From Fibrobacter sp. UWB15 (GTDB taxonomy: Bacteria > Fibrobacterota > Fibrobacteria > Fibrobacterales > Fibrobacteraceae), in NCBI RefSeq assembly GCF_900177705.1, contig NZ_FXBA01000001.1:310001-374000 (forward strand): a DNA stretch of 64,000 nt, read 5' to 3'. Made by a program: the position numbers and the translations under genes. Numbering within the stretch: position 1 is the stretch's first letter; each line of letters begins with the position of its first letter. Shown here piece after piece: positions 26,983 through 36,279 of the stretch. The notes beneath the pieces are model-generated. The model worked only from the letters and a program-made list of their open reading frames with translations, did no database searches and had not been told where the DNA came from.

Positions 26983-28101
26983 TTAGACCAAAATCATGTA
27001 AATTGCACCGGCGGCGAGGAGAACCAAGTTGACCGGCAAGAGGAACTTCCATTCAAAGTCCATGAGCTGGTCCACGCGGGGACGCACGAAGGTCCACCGG
27101 ACCATCATATAGCACCAGATCATGAAGTAAATCTTTGCGAAGAACCACACGAATCCCGGAACCATCTGCAGGTACGTGTCGATCGCTTCGACTCCGATGC
27201 AGGGCGCGTGGAATCCACCCAGGAAGCAGGTGGCGGCAAGTGCCGAGTTCGTGACCAGGGCGATGTATTCGGCCAGGTAGAACATGGCAAACGGGGTGCC
27301 GTTGTATTCGGTGTGGTAGCCGCCGGTGAGTTCCTGTTCCGCTTCGGCGATATCGAAGGGAGCGCGGTTCATTTCGGCGGTAGAAGAGATGAAGAACAGG
27401 ATAAAGGCGATGAAACCGATGACCGGAATCTTGAAGATGAACCAGTCGAGAACGGTGCCGGACTGACTCATGGTAATGTCCATCAGGTTCGTGGAACCCG
27501 AAACCATCACGACGAACAGGAGAATCATCGTAAACGAAATTTCGTAGCTGATCATCTGGGCGCCGCTGCGCAGCGCTCCGAGCAGGGAATACTTGTTGTT
27601 GCTGCTCCAGCCGCCGAGCAAAATGCCAAGCACTCCGAATCCGTTCACGGCGATGATCATCGGGATGCCCATGTCGATATCGGCGACCACCAGGTTCTTG
27701 TCGAAGGGAATCAGGGCGCAGACGATGAAAGGTGCGATGAGCACAATCAGCGGTGCCGCATAGAACATCAGCTTGTCGGCGCCGCTCGGGGAATAGACTT
27801 CCTTGAAGAGCATCTTGATCACGTCGGCGATGGTCTGAAGCGTACCGTGCCAGCCCAAGCGCATGGGGCCCAGGCGGCATTGCACGTGGGCGCACACCTT
27901 GCGTTCCATGTAGATAAGGATCGGAGCCGAACCGATGTTCACCGCGCAGACGGCCACAATGCAAATCACTGCGTTCACGAGGAAGGCGATGACGCTGTCT
28001 AGGGTCGCGTTGTGCAGGTAGTCCGGAAGGTAGGCCGTAAGTTTCGGGACCCAGTCGCGAACAAAGTCGCCAATCGGATGTGTTACAGTAGGTACAAACA
28101 T
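26983..28101 (-). CDS. nuoH: NADH-quinone oxidoreductase (complex I) subunit H
   Basis: This is a 372-residue membrane subunit that forms part of the quinone chamber. Family hallmarks are IYMERKVCAHVQCRLGPMRLG near residue 85, and STAEMNRAPFDIAEAEQELT followed by GYHTEYNG near residue 250, which line the quinone tunnel and the E-channel entry. About eight helices are seen. It lies 3 bases downstream of nuoD. Confidence 0.95.
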   Translation of the reverse strand: MFVPTVTHPIGDFVRDWVPKLTAYLPDYLHNATLDSVIAFLVNAVICIVAVCAVNIGSAPILIYMERKVCAHVQCRLGPMRLGWHGTLQTIADVIKMLFKEVYSPSGADKLMFYAAPLIVLIAPFIVCALIPFDKNLVVADIDMGIPMIIAVNGFGVLGILLGGWSSNNKYSLLGALRSGAQMISYEISFTMILLFVVMVSGSTNLMDITMSQSGTVLDWFIFKIPVIGFIAFILFFISSTAEMNRAPFDIAEAEQELTGGYHTEYNGTPFAMFYLAEYIALVTNSALAATCFLGGFHAPCIGVEAIDTYLQMVPGFVWFFAKIYFMIWCYMMVRWTFVRPRVDQLMDFEWKFLLPVNLVLLAAGAIYMILV

Positions 28102-28104
28102 ATA

Positions 28105-29247
28105 TTACCTGTCAATTTCGGGGATCACGGGGTCGAGGGTCGCCATAATCGTCACGAGGTCGGAAATCTTGTGGCCCTGCGCCATCTTGTTGAGGGCGGC
28201 GATGTGCGGGAAACTGGGCCCACGCGTGTGAATGCGGTATGGCTTTTCGCCGGTCGTCGCGGCCACCACGTAAGTGGCGTACAGTCCCTTTGCGGTTTCG
28301 ATTTCGCTGTAGTAGCGACCGACCGGAAGGCGCACGGGCTTTTCCTTGGCTCTCCACGGTCCTTCTTTAGGGAACTTTTCGATGCACTGGTACAGAATGC
28401 GCATGGATTCGTGAATTTCGGCGATACGTACCGTGTAACGGTCGTAGCAATCGCCGGTGTAGGTTACGGGCACATCGAATTGCAATTGGTCGTAAATGCT
28501 GTAGGGGTTCGCCTTGCGGACATCGAAGTCGACGCCGCTTGCGCGGAGCACCGGACCGGAACAACCGTAAGCGATGGCGTCTTCGGCAGAAAGAATGCCG
28601 ATGCCCTTACTGCGTTCGAGCACGATGATGTTCTTCGAAAGGAACCTTTCGTAGTCCTTCATGGCGCCTTCGAGGTGCTTGAGGAAAGCCTTCACGCGGT
28701 CGATAAAGTTTTCGGGAACGTCAAAGCGGCTGCCACCCGGTCTAAAGAAGTTGGTAGTCAGGCGAGACCCGGTGACTTCTTCCAGAATGTCATGGATCAT
28801 TTCGCGTTCTTTGAAGCCGAACAGCAAGCAGGTCTGGCCGCCCAAGTCGCCGCCGAAGCAGCCGAAGAACACCAGGTGGCTCGCGATACGTCCTAGCTCC
28901 GAAAGCATTACGCGGATGTATTCGGCCTTTTCGGTAACGCCGATGTTCATGCCTTTTTCAAGGGCAATCACGACCCCCAGGTTGTTCTGGATGGCCGTCA
29001 AGTAATCCTGGCGGTCGGACATCGCGATGTACTGCAGGTAGCTCATGGATTCCGCCTGCTTTTCTATGCCGCGGTGGATGTAGCCGAAATGCGGTACGAT
29101 TTCTACAATCGTTTCGCCGTCCATGCGCAGCGCAAGGCGGAGGGCGCCGTGGGTACTCGGGTGCTGCGGACCCATGTTGATGAAAAATTCTTCGGTATTG
29201 GTATCGCGGGTAATCTTGAATCCCGGCGGGAGTCTTGTCATACTCAT
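28105..29247 (-). CDS. nuoD: NADH-quinone oxidoreductase (complex I) subunit D
   Basis: This 380-residue protein is the 49-kDa-type subunit that forms the quinone-reduction site with Nuo[16 protein letters not shown] near residue 30 and [20 protein letters not shown] near residue 65 are the conserved quinone-site segments, and the protein ends with the family DPVIPEIDR-type C-terminus. Its start overlaps the stop of the nuoBC fusion by 4 bases (ATGA). Confidence 0.95.
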   Translation of the reverse strand: MSMTRLPPGFKITRDTNTEEFFINMGPQHPSTHGALRLALRMDGETIVEIVPHFGYIHRGIEKQAESMSYLQYIAMSDRQDYLTAIQNNLGVVIALEKGMNIGVTEKAEYIRVMLSELGRIASHLVFFGCFGGDLGGQTCLLFGFKEREMIHDILEEVTGSRLTTNFFRPGGSRFDVPENFIDRVKAFLKHLEGAMKDYERFLSKNIIVLERSKGIGILSAEDAIAYGCSGPVLRASGVDFDVRKANPYSIYDQLQFDVPVTYTGDCYDRYTVRIAEIHESMRILYQCIEKFPKEGPWRAKEKPVRLPVGRYYSEIETAKGLYATYVVAATTGEKPYRIHTRGPSFPHIAALNKMAQGHKISDLVTIMATLDPVIPEIDR

Positions 29248-30503
29248 ACGGGCCTCTTGATCATTTGCGGGTGGGTAAAGTCCTTGCGCAAGGGGTAACC
29301 TACAAAGTCCTTGTCCAGGAAAATGCGGCGCAGGTCGGGGTGCCCTTCAAAGTTGATGCCGAACATGTCGTAGACTTCGCGTTCCTTGACTTCGGCACCC
29401 GGGTACAGGTGGCTGATGGTCGGAACGCTTCCGAGCAGCGCTGTGGGGCGTTCTTCTTCGGGAATGTCGAAGTTCTTCTTGATTTGCACGCAGAAGAAGA
29501 CCTTGTGGCCCTTTTCGATACTGCGGAGCTGCGTCACCATGTCAAAGTGGTCGTCGTAGTCGATTGCCGTGACGTCGATCAGGTAATTCATCTTGAATTC
29601 GGGATCGTTCTTGACGTATTCCACGGCGGGCACGTAGTCTTCGACGCTGATCATCACTTCGAGCGGACGGTCGGCGGGCATGGCGGCCACCACATCTTCG
29701 ATGGGGTCTTCGCTGTGTGTATGCACGGTGATGTCCGGAAACTTCGCCTTGAGTTTCTTGTAAATGTCGAGCTGGCTTAAACCAAAGCGCTTGCAGGCGA
29801 CTCGTTCCACTTCGGGGAAGTCTTCCTTTTTCACGCGCACGGGCTTGAAGCTGCTCTTGTAATCCGGATTTTCTTCCTTGAACTTCGCGCGGGCTTCGGC
29901 CATTTCCTCGTCCTTGATGCGTTCAAGGGCGGCCCAGGTCTTCGCGGCTTCGCGGTAGCGGTCCATGGTCGAAACGTCCTTCGGTTCGCCTTCGTGCCAG
30001 GGGTCACGGCAGGTTTCTTTCAAAATCTTTTCGCGGAGCGTGAGTAGACCGTGGAACAGTGCTTCTGGGCGAGGAGGGCAGCCGGGAACGAATACGTCCA
30101 CCGGAATCAGGTTCTGCGCCCCGCGCACCACAGCGTAGTTGTCGTAAATGAAGGGGCCACCGCTGATGGTGCAGGCGCCCATCGCAAGCACGTACTTGGG
30201 GCCAGGCATCTGTTCCCAGAGCATCTGGAGAGCGGGCGCCATACGGCGGGTAATGGTTCCTGCGATAATAAAAAGGTCCGCCTGGCGGGGCGAAGCGCGG
30301 AACACTTCACTACCAAAGCGGGCGATATCGTAGCGCGCCATGGAGCTCGACATCATTTCGATGGCGCAGCAGCTGGTGCCGTAAGTAAGGGGCCAAATTG
30401 AGTTGGCTCGAGCCCAGTTGACAACGTAGTCAATCGCATTGACGACGTACTTTCCACCGGGTATCGGGTCTAAAATCTTAGGGGCGAAGTTTATAATTCC
30501 CAT
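29244..30503 (-). CDS. nuoBC: Fused complex I subunits B and C
   Basis: This 419-residue protein joins two subunits that are usually separate. Residues about 1-165 are NuoB, the cluster N2 carrier: [20 protein letters not shown] and [10 protein letters not shown] supply the four cysteine ligands. A charged linker (about 165-235, with repeated E, K and R) leads to the NuoC domain, with LIDVTAIDY and the closing [20 protein letters not shown] segment. The ATG at 30503 (MGIINFAP) has GGGA upstream and lies 4 bases after nuoA; the open frame extends 15 codons into nuoA without homology. NuoCD fusions are common; a B-C fusion is less so. No frameshift is needed to explain it. Confidence 0.93.
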   Translation of the reverse strand: MGIINFAPKILDPIPGGKYVVNAIDYVVNWARANSIWPLTYGTSCCAIEMMSSSMARYDIARFGSEVFRASPRQADLFIIAGTITRRMAPALQMLWEQMPGPKYVLAMGACTISGGPFIYDNYAVVRGAQNLIPVDVFVPGCPPRPEALFHGLLTLREKILKETCRDPWHEGEPKDVSTMDRYREAAKTWAALERIKDEEMAEARAKFKEENPDYKSSFKPVRVKKEDFPEVERVACKRFGLSQLDIYKKLKAKFPDITVHTHSEDPIEDVVAAMPADRPLEVMISVEDYVPAVEYVKNDPEFKMNYLIDVTAIDYDDHFDMVTQLRSIEKGHKVFFCVQIKKNFDIPEEERPTALLGSVPTISHLYPGAEVKEREVYDMFGINFEGHPDLRRIFLDKDFVGYPLRKDFTHPQMIKRPV

Positions 30504-30507
30504 CGTG

Positions 30508-30888
30508 TTATTCCCACTTGAGGATGCCTTTCTTCCAGGCGTATGCAAGTCCCGAAAGGAGAATTGCCATGAAGATCACTAAGTCAATGACGACAATCGT
30601 CGGCGAGAGGGGAGAATTCCCGGCCATGATTTCCTTGAAATTCGCCATAACGGGGAACAGGAAAAGGGCTTCGATGTCGAACACCAAGAATAGAAGCGCA
30701 AAAAGGTAGTAGCCTACCTTGAACTGGATTCGCGCATTGCCGATGGTTTCCATACCGCATTCGTAGGGCGCCATCTTGTTTTTGGTTTTCTTGGTGCGGT
30801 AACCCAGCAGAAGCCCTGTAACGGTAGCCGCTGCCGCGATAAACGCGCCCAGGAAAAGGAAGATTGAAAGGATGATGTACTCTGACAT
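30508..30888 (-). CDS. nuoA: NADH-quinone oxidoreductase (complex I) subunit A
   Basis: This is a 126-residue, three-helix membrane subunit, the first complex I gene in the operon. The [20 protein letters not shown] segment is the conserved quinone-site loop (the Cys is the ND3 switch cysteine), and [19 protein letters not shown] is the second-helix signature with its acidic residues. It starts 27 bases after the unknown 197-residue gene and no terminator separates them. Confidence 0.95.
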   Translation of the reverse strand: MSEYIILSIFLFLGAFIAAAATVTGLLLGYRTKKTKNKMAPYECGMETIGNARIQFKVGYYLFALLFLVFDIEALFLFPVMANFKEIMAGNSPLSPTIVVIDLVIFMAILLSGLAYAWKKGILKWE

Positions 30889-30915
30889 TTCTTGTGTCTC
30901 TTGTCTTTCTCTCGT

Positions 30916-31509
30916 TTAGTAAAAGTTCTGTAGCTCCTGAACCGTTCCAAACAGCGTGTTGCCTATTTGGAATCGGTCCAGCACGTGCCGCAACAAGTCC
31001 TTGAATTCGTCCAAGGTGGCGGCGTTCATTTCGTTCAGCTTTTCTTGAATGGCGTTCACGTAACCCGAGGCCACAGGCTTGGTCTTGAGGTCTTGCATTT
31101 CGCCAGCCCAGCGCTGCACCATTTGGTCGGTTTCGATTCGGGCAATCACGTAACGTGTGGTAGATAGTAGCTCTTGCAAAAAGTGAACCAAGAAGATTTC
31201 TTCTTGCAATATACCCCAGCGTTTGTCCTTGGAATACATGGCCTTGTTTTCGGCCTTGCCATAGAAAATGGCTGCCTGAGCGTATTCTAGACAGGTCATA
31301 ATCAATCTTTCGTAGCGCTTGATTTCTTTGCTCAAATTCTGGAACCAGATGGTGTCCGCCACGGAATTTTTCTCGGTCCGCTCGGCGACTTCGTTTGGGA
31401 AAATAGCCCTAAACGCATAGTATACTTCTTCGTAATAACGGTTACGCATTCTACAGTTGAAGGCGCGGTTCTTTAAAGTGTAGTCGCTGTGGTGGAGCTT
31501 TGAAATCAT
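30916..31509 (-). CDS. Unknown protein between rel and nuoA
   Basis: This 197-residue protein is predicted to be soluble and mostly alpha-helical, with many charged and aromatic residues and no signal peptide or membrane helix. I do not recognise a family. Visible features are an N-terminal basic segment (LHHSDYTLKNRAFNCRMRNR), a Tyr-rich helix (YYEEVYYAFRAIF) and a C-terminal LNEMNAATLDEFKDLLRHVL helix. Its start overlaps the rel stop in an ATGA and nuoA follows 27 bases after its stop, so it is probably translated together with rel and transcribed with the nuo genes. Confidence 0.6.
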   Translation of the reverse strand: MISKLHHSDYTLKNRAFNCRMRNRYYEEVYYAFRAIFPNEVAERTEKNSVADTIWFQNLSKEIKRYERLIMTCLEYAQAAIFYGKAENKAMYSKDKRWGILQEEIFLVHFLQELLSTTRYVIARIETDQMVQRWAGEMQDLKTKPVASGYVNAIQEKLNEMNAATLDEFKDLLRHVLDRFQIGNTLFGTVQELQNFY

Positions 31510-33653
31510 GATTTTACCACCTGCTTAACGCCAGCAATGTTCTTGATAGCGGTAATGATTGTATCCACCTGTTCTTTGCGGAAAGCCTTGAATACGAGTT
31601 TGATTCGTCCCGAATAATGTTGGCTTGCTGCTGAAATTCGTTCCAGAAATACGTTTGCCCGTTTGAGTTCCTGCAACACATCGAAGGTCATGTTCTTGCG
31701 GTTTTCAGTTTCGATGGTCAGGTGCGTTTCAAACGAATGCTTGATGTCCTCGCTCCATTCCACGGCAATGCGTTGTTCCTTGGGCAGGTTCTTAAGCTGC
31801 GGACAGTCGGCGTTGTGGACTTCGATACCAATCTTCGGACGCAGGACTCCCACGACCGGATCGCCCGGAATCGGGCTGCAGCACTTGGCGAAGTGAATCA
31901 CCAAACTGGTTTCTTGGCCAATCTGCAGGGGCATCTCGTCTCTGCGGTCCGCCTTCTGGTCCTTGTTGAACATGGGGAAGAATCGGAGGGAGTTCGATTC
32001 TTTTTGTGTGGTCTCGCCACCGTTCAAGAAACGCTGGATGTCCGACAGGGGCAGTTCGCCCTGACCCAGTCGTTCGTAAAAGTCGTCCAGGGTGGGGGTA
32101 CCAAAGTACTTGCAGATAGACTCTTCGGAAGGGCGCTTATCCTTTTCGATTTTCTGAAGTCTGAGTTCGCGGTCCCAGATTTCCTTGCCCAAGTCCAAAG
32201 CCTGCTTCATGATGCTGCTTTTCATCCAGCGGCGCAGTTCCTGTTTGGCCTTCACAGTCTTGACCATATCGAGCCATTCGGGGCTGGGTTCCTGGTTCGG
32301 GCTCTTGAGCACCTGGATGGTAGCTCCATGTTTGATTACCGTGTCCAGATTCACCACTTCGTCGTTGATTTTTGCGCCAATGCAATGCAGGCCCAGTTCG
32401 GTGTGGACCGCAAATGCGAAGTCCAAGACGATGGAACCTTGAGGCAGTTCGATAGAAGTTCCCTTGGGGGTAAATACGGTCATGCCCGAAGGTTTCAGGT
32501 CCACCTTCAAGAAGTCGAGGTATTCCTTGGAGTCGGAAATTTCCGACTGGAGCTTTACCATGTGGTTGAGCCATTCCAGTTCTTCACCTTCGTGCTGGGT
32601 TTCCATCTTGTAGGCCCAGTGGGCGGCGAATCCTTTCTCGGCGGTAAGGTCCATGTCCTTGGTGCGGATTTGGACTTCTACCATCTTGTTTTCTGGGCCG
32701 ATGACTGTGGTGTGGATGCTCTGGTAAAGGTTGGGCTTTGGGGTTGCGATGTAGTCTTTAAAGCGACTCTGCAGGGGCGTCCATAGGTTGTGGACGTAGC
32801 CCAAGGCCAGGTAGCATTCGGGAATTGTATCGACGATGATGCGGATGGCGAAAATGTCGAAGATGTCTTCGAACTGGCAGCCACGGCTGAGCATCTTGTT
32901 GTAGATACTGTAAATGTTCTTGGTGCGGCCCTGGATGGTACAGTCAAAATCTTCCAAAGCCATCTTGATTTGTAACGGTCCAATCACCGACTGGATATAC
33001 TTCTCGCGGGATTCCTTGTTTTCGATAAGGAGATCCACCAGCTTCTGGTATTCGTCGGGGTTCACATACTTGAAGCTTAAGTCTTCAAGTTCGTTTTTCA
33101 GCTTATAGAGACCGAATCGGTGGGTAAGCGGAATGTAGATGTCCAGGGTTTCCTGGGCGATCAATTGCCTTTTTTCGGGTTTCATGTACCGCATGGTGCG
33201 CATGTTGTGGATGCGGTCTGCGATTTTGATCATGATGACCCGGGGGTCTTTTGCCATGGCCGTAATCAGTTTACGGTAGGTTTCCGCTTTTTGGGCTGTT
33301 TTGCTTGATTCTTGGGCGGCAGTAATCTTAGTGACGGCATCCACCATGAAGGCGGTGTCGTTTCCAAATTTTTCGGCTATTTCCTCGAGGGAATGGTCGG
33401 TATCTTCGACCACGTCATGGAGCAACCCGGCCAAGACCGTTGACTGGTCCTGTTTGAGGTCGGCAAGGATTTTGGCCACTTCATAGGGGTGCTCGGTGTA
33501 GGGCATGCCGCTTTTGCGGTATTGACCCTCATGAGCCTCGGCAATAAAGGCAACAGCCTTTTCAAGAATCTCCCGGTCAAGGTTGGGATTCTTCTTTAAA
33601 AGCACATCTACAATGTGCGTTTGGTTCGATGTGAGGCTCGCTTGTACCATCAC
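31506..33653 (-). CDS. rel: Bifunctional (p)ppGpp synthetase/hydrolase of the RelA/SpoT (Rel) family
   Basis: This 715-residue protein should make and degrade the stringent-response alarmone (p)ppGpp. Domains in order: HD hydrolase (about 35-185) with intact HDVVEDT at residues 79-85; synthetase (about 225-350) with SIYNKM and RFKDYIATPKPNLYQSIHTT; TGS (about 390-455, beginning TVFTPKGTSIELPQGS); a linker; a Cys-rich segment (FAKCCSPIPGDPVVG); and a C-terminal ACT domain. Both active sites look intact, so it is likely the organism's long bifunctional enzyme. ATG codons at 33653 and 33650 are both possible. The stop overlaps the next gene by 4 bases. The 352 bases upstream hold its promoter and a structured element. 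Confidence 0.93.
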   Translation of the reverse strand: MMVQASLTSNQTHIVDVLLKKNPNLDREILEKAVAFIAEAHEGQYRKSGMPYTEHPYEVAKILADLKQDQSTVLAGLLHDVVEDTDHSLEEIAEKFGNDTAFMVDAVTKITAAQESSKTAQKAETYRKLITAMAKDPRVIMIKIADRIHNMRTMRYMKPEKRQLIAQETLDIYIPLTHRFGLYKLKNELEDLSFKYVNPDEYQKLVDLLIENKESREKYIQSVIGPLQIKMALEDFDCTIQGRTKNIYSIYNKMLSRGCQFEDIFDIFAIRIIVDTIPECYLALGYVHNLWTPLQSRFKDYIATPKPNLYQSIHTTVIGPENKMVEVQIRTKDMDLTAEKGFAAHWAYKMETQHEGEELEWLNHMVKLQSEISDSKEYLDFLKVDLKPSGMTVFTPKGTSIELPQGSIVLDFAFAVHTELGLHCIGAKINDEVVNLDTVIKHGATIQVLKSPNQEPSPEWLDMVKTVKAKQELRRWMKSSIMKQALDLGKEIWDRELRLQKIEKDKRPSEESICKYFGTPTLDDFYERLGQGELPLSDIQRFLNGGETTQKESNSLRFFPMFNKDQKADRRDEMPLQIGQETSLVIHFAKCCSPIPGDPVVGVLRPKIGIEVHNADCPQLKNLPKEQRIAVEWSEDIKHSFETHLTIETENRKNMTFDVLQELKRANVFLERISAASQHYSGRIKLVFKAFRKEQVDTIITAIKNIAGVKQVVKS

Positions 33654-33826
33654 CCTAAATAATATCTAAAAAAAAGCTTCTTGGAATGACGATTTTTGCG
33701 AAATAAGCGAAAAATAAGGGTTTTTGCATAACAGTTGTCTGTTGTTTTTGCGAACAACACTTTGTTTTTCTCAACTATTTAACTTGAGGTTCTAAATACC
33801 TAATTTGCGGCTAGGTTATAACACCT

Positions 33827-33932
33827 AAGGCTAGAGATTGGTTTGGATATATTCTTGACCGCCTAGGGAGTTGTTTGGGGGATAGAACAACTGCGGTCAA
33901 GAGTCTAGCCTTCGATGGGTTCACCTATCGAA
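33827..33932. ncRNA. Putative structured non-coding RNA (unassigned), strand uncertain
   Basis: A nested, branched fold can be read directly. AAGGCTAGA (33827-33835) pairs with TCTAGCCTT (33904-33912). TCTTGACCGC (33853-33862) pairs with GCGGTCAAGA (33893-33902). AGTTGTT (33869-33875) pairs with AACAACT (33886-33892). All three are perfect and stacked, with bulges of 17 and 6 bases on one side only. A second hairpin follows: TTCGATGGG (33911-33919) with CCTATCGAA (33924-33932). No reading frame of note covers it. It does not show the SRP, RNase P or tmRNA consensus, and the one-sided bulges do not fit 6S RNA well. Confidence 0.45.
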
Positions 33933-33968
33933 CAAAGCCGTGCCCAACTTGCGGGGCACGGCTTTGTT
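33931..33968. terminator. Strong terminator-like hairpin
   Basis: A perfect 15-bp stem AACAAAGCCGTGCCC/GGGCACGGCTTTGTT encloses an 8-base loop. The only U-rich tail is within the stem itself (TTTGTT on either strand). It could end the radical SAM operon (-) or the putative structured RNA (+). Confidence 0.6.
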
Positions 33969-34005
33969 GTAAGACTGAATCGGTTTTATTCAACAATATT
34001 GAAAT

Positions 34006-35082
34006 CTATGCGCCGGCGTCTTCGAGGCGCTTTACATGGCAATAGGCCAATTCTTTAGTCTTCTCATCACGGAGGTGCAGACTGGAACCTTCGCAGTAGC
34101 GCCAGTACTTGCATTTTTTGCAATCGCCGATTTTCGCCCAGCTGCGGTCGCGCATTACCTGGTAGCGGTTCTGCCATACATCCCAGATGTCGTCTTTATA
34201 AATGTTGCCTTGTATGTAATCTCCGCGCAGGCTCGGACATGCCGAGATGCTCCCGTCGCAAAGCACGGAAGAGACGTTCACGCCGGCTCGGCAGAAGAAT
34301 GGGTAGTTGCGGGCATCCTTCTCGTAGCTCCCGAGGAAGCCTTCGCAGCCGTAGTTCACGTTGATGACGTTCAGTTTCTTGACTTCGCGGATAAAGTCGA
34401 ATACCTGGCGGAATTCCTGGTTCGTGAGCTGGAACAGCGGATTGTCTTTGGCGCGGCCCTTCGGGAACACCGTCGCGATACGCCAGCGCTTCACGCCGAT
34501 TTTCAGGAGGATGTCGAGAATCTTCGGGAGCTCCTTGAGGTTCTGGCGGTTCACGCAGGTCATCACGTCGAAGGTGAGACCTTGCGTGTGGGCGGCCATG
34601 TCGATGGCGCGGAGTGCGTTATCGAAACTCGTGGGGGCGCCGCGGAAATGGTTGTGGCTTTCCTTGAGGCCGTCCAGGCTAATCGTGAGCGAACGCAGCC
34701 CGGCATTCAGCAGCTTGGTGTAGCGTTCGGGTGTCATCGCAAGGCCGTTGCTGACCATTCCCCAGGGGTAACCGCGCTTCTTGATTTCTTGCCCGCATTC
34801 TTCGAGGTCCTGACGCATCAAGGGTTCGCCGCCGGTAATTACCACGATAAAATGCTTCGGGTCGATGTGCGGGGCGAGTTTATCCAGTACGCCCATAAAA
34901 TCTTCGCGAGGCATGTCGGGGATGGCGTCCTTCACGCAGTCGCTACCGCAGTGCAGGCAGTGCAGGTTGCAGCGTAGCGTGCATTCCCAGAAAAAGTAAG
35001 TAAGCGGGTGCGCCTTGATTTCGTTGTGGCGGTAAAGGCGATAAGCTTCGAGAGCGAGTTTTTTCTTAAGAGAGAGTTGCAT
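34006..35082 (-). CDS. Radical SAM/SPASM enzyme of an rSAM/lipoprotein system
   Basis: This is a 358-residue radical SAM protein. The cluster motif lies in FFWECTLRCNLHCLHCGSDC (CxxxCxxC near residues 38-45), ITGGEPLMR follows, and a C-terminal SPASM region contains FCRAG, VLCDG, SACPS, CKKCKYWRYC and a late Cys for auxiliary clusters. SPASM enzymes usually modify ribosomally made peptides. The N-terminal KKKLALEAYRLYRHNEIKAH segment plus the cluster context resembles, from memory, the rSAM/lipoprotein-system enzymes (TIGR04133-like). It is the last gene after three small lipoproteins that share a signal peptide and YGxP-like motifs, its likely substrates. The chemistry is not known from sequence. 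Confidence 0.85.
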   Translation of the reverse strand: MQLSLKKKLALEAYRLYRHNEIKAHPLTYFFWECTLRCNLHCLHCGSDCVKDAIPDMPREDFMGVLDKLAPHIDPKHFIVVITGGEPLMRQDLEECGQEIKKRGYPWGMVSNGLAMTPERYTKLLNAGLRSLTISLDGLKESHNHFRGAPTSFDNALRAIDMAAHTQGLTFDVMTCVNRQNLKELPKILDILLKIGVKRWRIATVFPKGRAKDNPLFQLTNQEFRQVFDFIREVKKLNVINVNYGCEGFLGSYEKDARNYPFFCRAGVNVSSVLCDGSISACPSLRGDYIQGNIYKDDIWDVWQNRYQVMRDRSWAKIGDCKKCKYWRYCEGSSLHLRDEKTKELAYCHVKRLEDAGA

Positions 35083-35123
35083 AAAAATGTGGGGTGTGAA
35101 ATGTGGAGTGTGATGTGTGAAAT

Positions 35124-35495
35124 TTAATGGATGCGTTGTCCATCCACGTAGTATTTTGACTTGAATTCGTCTTTGCTATAGAGCGTCTTTTTATCCTTTT
35201 CGTCGCGACAGTCGAAAGTTTTCGTTTCGTCGTCGGTCGATTGGAAACAGGTAACGTCGTCTTCACAATAGTACGTGTCCGTGCACGCCGGATACGACAT
35301 GGTGCAATTCTCGAAGTTCCCGGCAATCGCATCTTCCTCGTTTTCGCAATCGTAGAAAATACCATATTCGGGGCATATCTGTTCAAGTTCGCAGGCAATC
35401 AGATCCTTGCTGTCGCTAGAGGAATCGTCACTGCAGCCGCTCCAAAAGATAGCGAACAGACTTAATAGAAATTTTTTCCAATGCTTATACAACAT
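35124..35495 (-). CDS. Small Cys-rich lipoprotein, candidate radical SAM substrate 1
   Basis: This is a 123-residue predicted lipoprotein with signal peptide MLYKHWKKFLLSLFAIFWSG and lipidated Cys21. The mature part has about ten cysteines (for example ICPEYGIFYDC and YYCEDDVTC) and many acidic residues. One YG motif is seen at Tyr44-Gly45 (YGIF), a degenerate version of the YGxP motif in the two upstream lipoproteins. The CPEYG context matches CPDYG in the third lipoprotein. It lies 41 bases upstream of the radical SAM gene. The signal peptide is nearly identical to those of its two neighbours, so the three are paralogues. Confidence 0.75.
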   Translation of the reverse strand: MLYKHWKKFLLSLFAIFWSGCSDDSSSDSKDLIACELEQICPEYGIFYDCENEEDAIAGNFENCTMSYPACTDTYYCEDDVTCFQSTDDETKTFDCRDEKDKKTLYSKDEFKSKYYVDGQRIH

Positions 35496-35520
35496 AATTT
35501 ACATCATCCATTATCAATCA

Positions 35521-36246
35521 TCAATTATCATTCAAGCACTTGTTAATCCGGTCCTCGAGTTCCTTCATCTTGTCTTCGTAGACCTTCTGGAGTTCTTCGT
35601 CGAGGGCGGGCTTGTTCGCCTCCCATTCTTCCTTCATCTTCAGGAACTTGGCGTATTCTTCGCTAGGCCTGATGGAGCCGTCAATGCATTTTTCTACCGC
35701 ATTATGGATGGTGACCGGGGCTCCGTAAAGGGCCACGAGACTTTCGAGTTCCATGCGCAGGTTTTCGAGGCACATGGGCGTTTCTACCAGGGTGGTCTTG
35801 ATGGAGTCTATCTTTGCGGCTGCATCGCGCTTGGCCGCTTGCTCGCTCCACATTTTTTTTACATCTGCGTTGTAATCATCATAAAAATAGGATACACTGG
35901 AATCCGTGGGGAAACATTTGACGTCAATGGAATCGGGAGGCTCGACACCATAAAGAAGGCCGGCGACGAATTCGCTGCTGGAACTAGACTTTTCCTGTTC
36001 AGAAGAACTCGATTCCTCGGCAATGCTGGAACTCGATTTTACTTCTTCGGAAGAACTTGATGTTACCTCTTTAGAGGAACTGGATTCTGGCGTGTTTGAA
36101 TCGCTGCTGCTTTCGGGTGCAGGCGCACAAATATCGTCGGGACAGCCGTAAAGAACGACTTCCGATGAAGATGCCGAGTCGTCGCAACCTGCCCAAAACA
36201 GGGCGGTCAATGTAAGTGCAATCTTTTTCCAGTGTTTGTAGAACAT
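35521..36246 (-). CDS. Ser-rich lipoprotein with YGxP motifs, candidate radical SAM substrate 2
   Basis: This is a 241-residue predicted lipoprotein with signal peptide MFYKHWKKIALTLTALFWAG and Cys21. Motifs of YGxP type occur at residues 33-36 (YGCP), 99-103 (YGVEP) and 174-177 (YGAP), the first just after the lipidated Cys. A Ser/Glu-rich linker (about 42-92) separates the first from the rest; the C-terminal half is helical and charged, with two cysteines at the ends. ATG 36246 is chosen because the signal peptide then matches its paralogues. The gene is the second in the minus-strand lipoprotein-radical SAM operon. Confidence 0.75.
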   Translation of the reverse strand: MFYKHWKKIALTLTALFWAGCDDSASSSEVVLYGCPDDICAPAPESSSDSNTPESSSSKEVTSSSSEEVKSSSSIAEESSSSEQEKSSSSSEFVAGLLYGVEPPDSIDVKCFPTDSSVSYFYDDYNADVKKMWSEQAAKRDAAAKIDSIKTTLVETPMCLENLRMELESLVALYGAPVTIHNAVEKCIDGSIRPSEEYAKFLKMKEEWEANKPALDEELQKVYEDKMKELEDRINKCLNDN

Positions 36247-36279
36247 ATTCAATTTCCCCAAAAGTTTTCTGACTAATTT

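Noticed and set aside
31722-32786. 354-codon + strand frame opposite rel
   Set aside because: Shadow of the Rel synthetase/TGS region.
33827-33932. Considered 6S, SRP, tmRNA and RNase P RNA for the structured spacer
   Set aside because: No SRP or RNase P core sequences, no tRNA-like ends, and the bulges are one-sided rather than a symmetric central bubble. Kept as an unassigned RNA candidate.
34036-34977. 313-codon + strand frame opposite the radical SAM gene, with hydrophobic Ala/Val stretches
   Set aside because: Antisense to a gene with clear CxxxCxxC and SPASM motifs, and no ribosome site.
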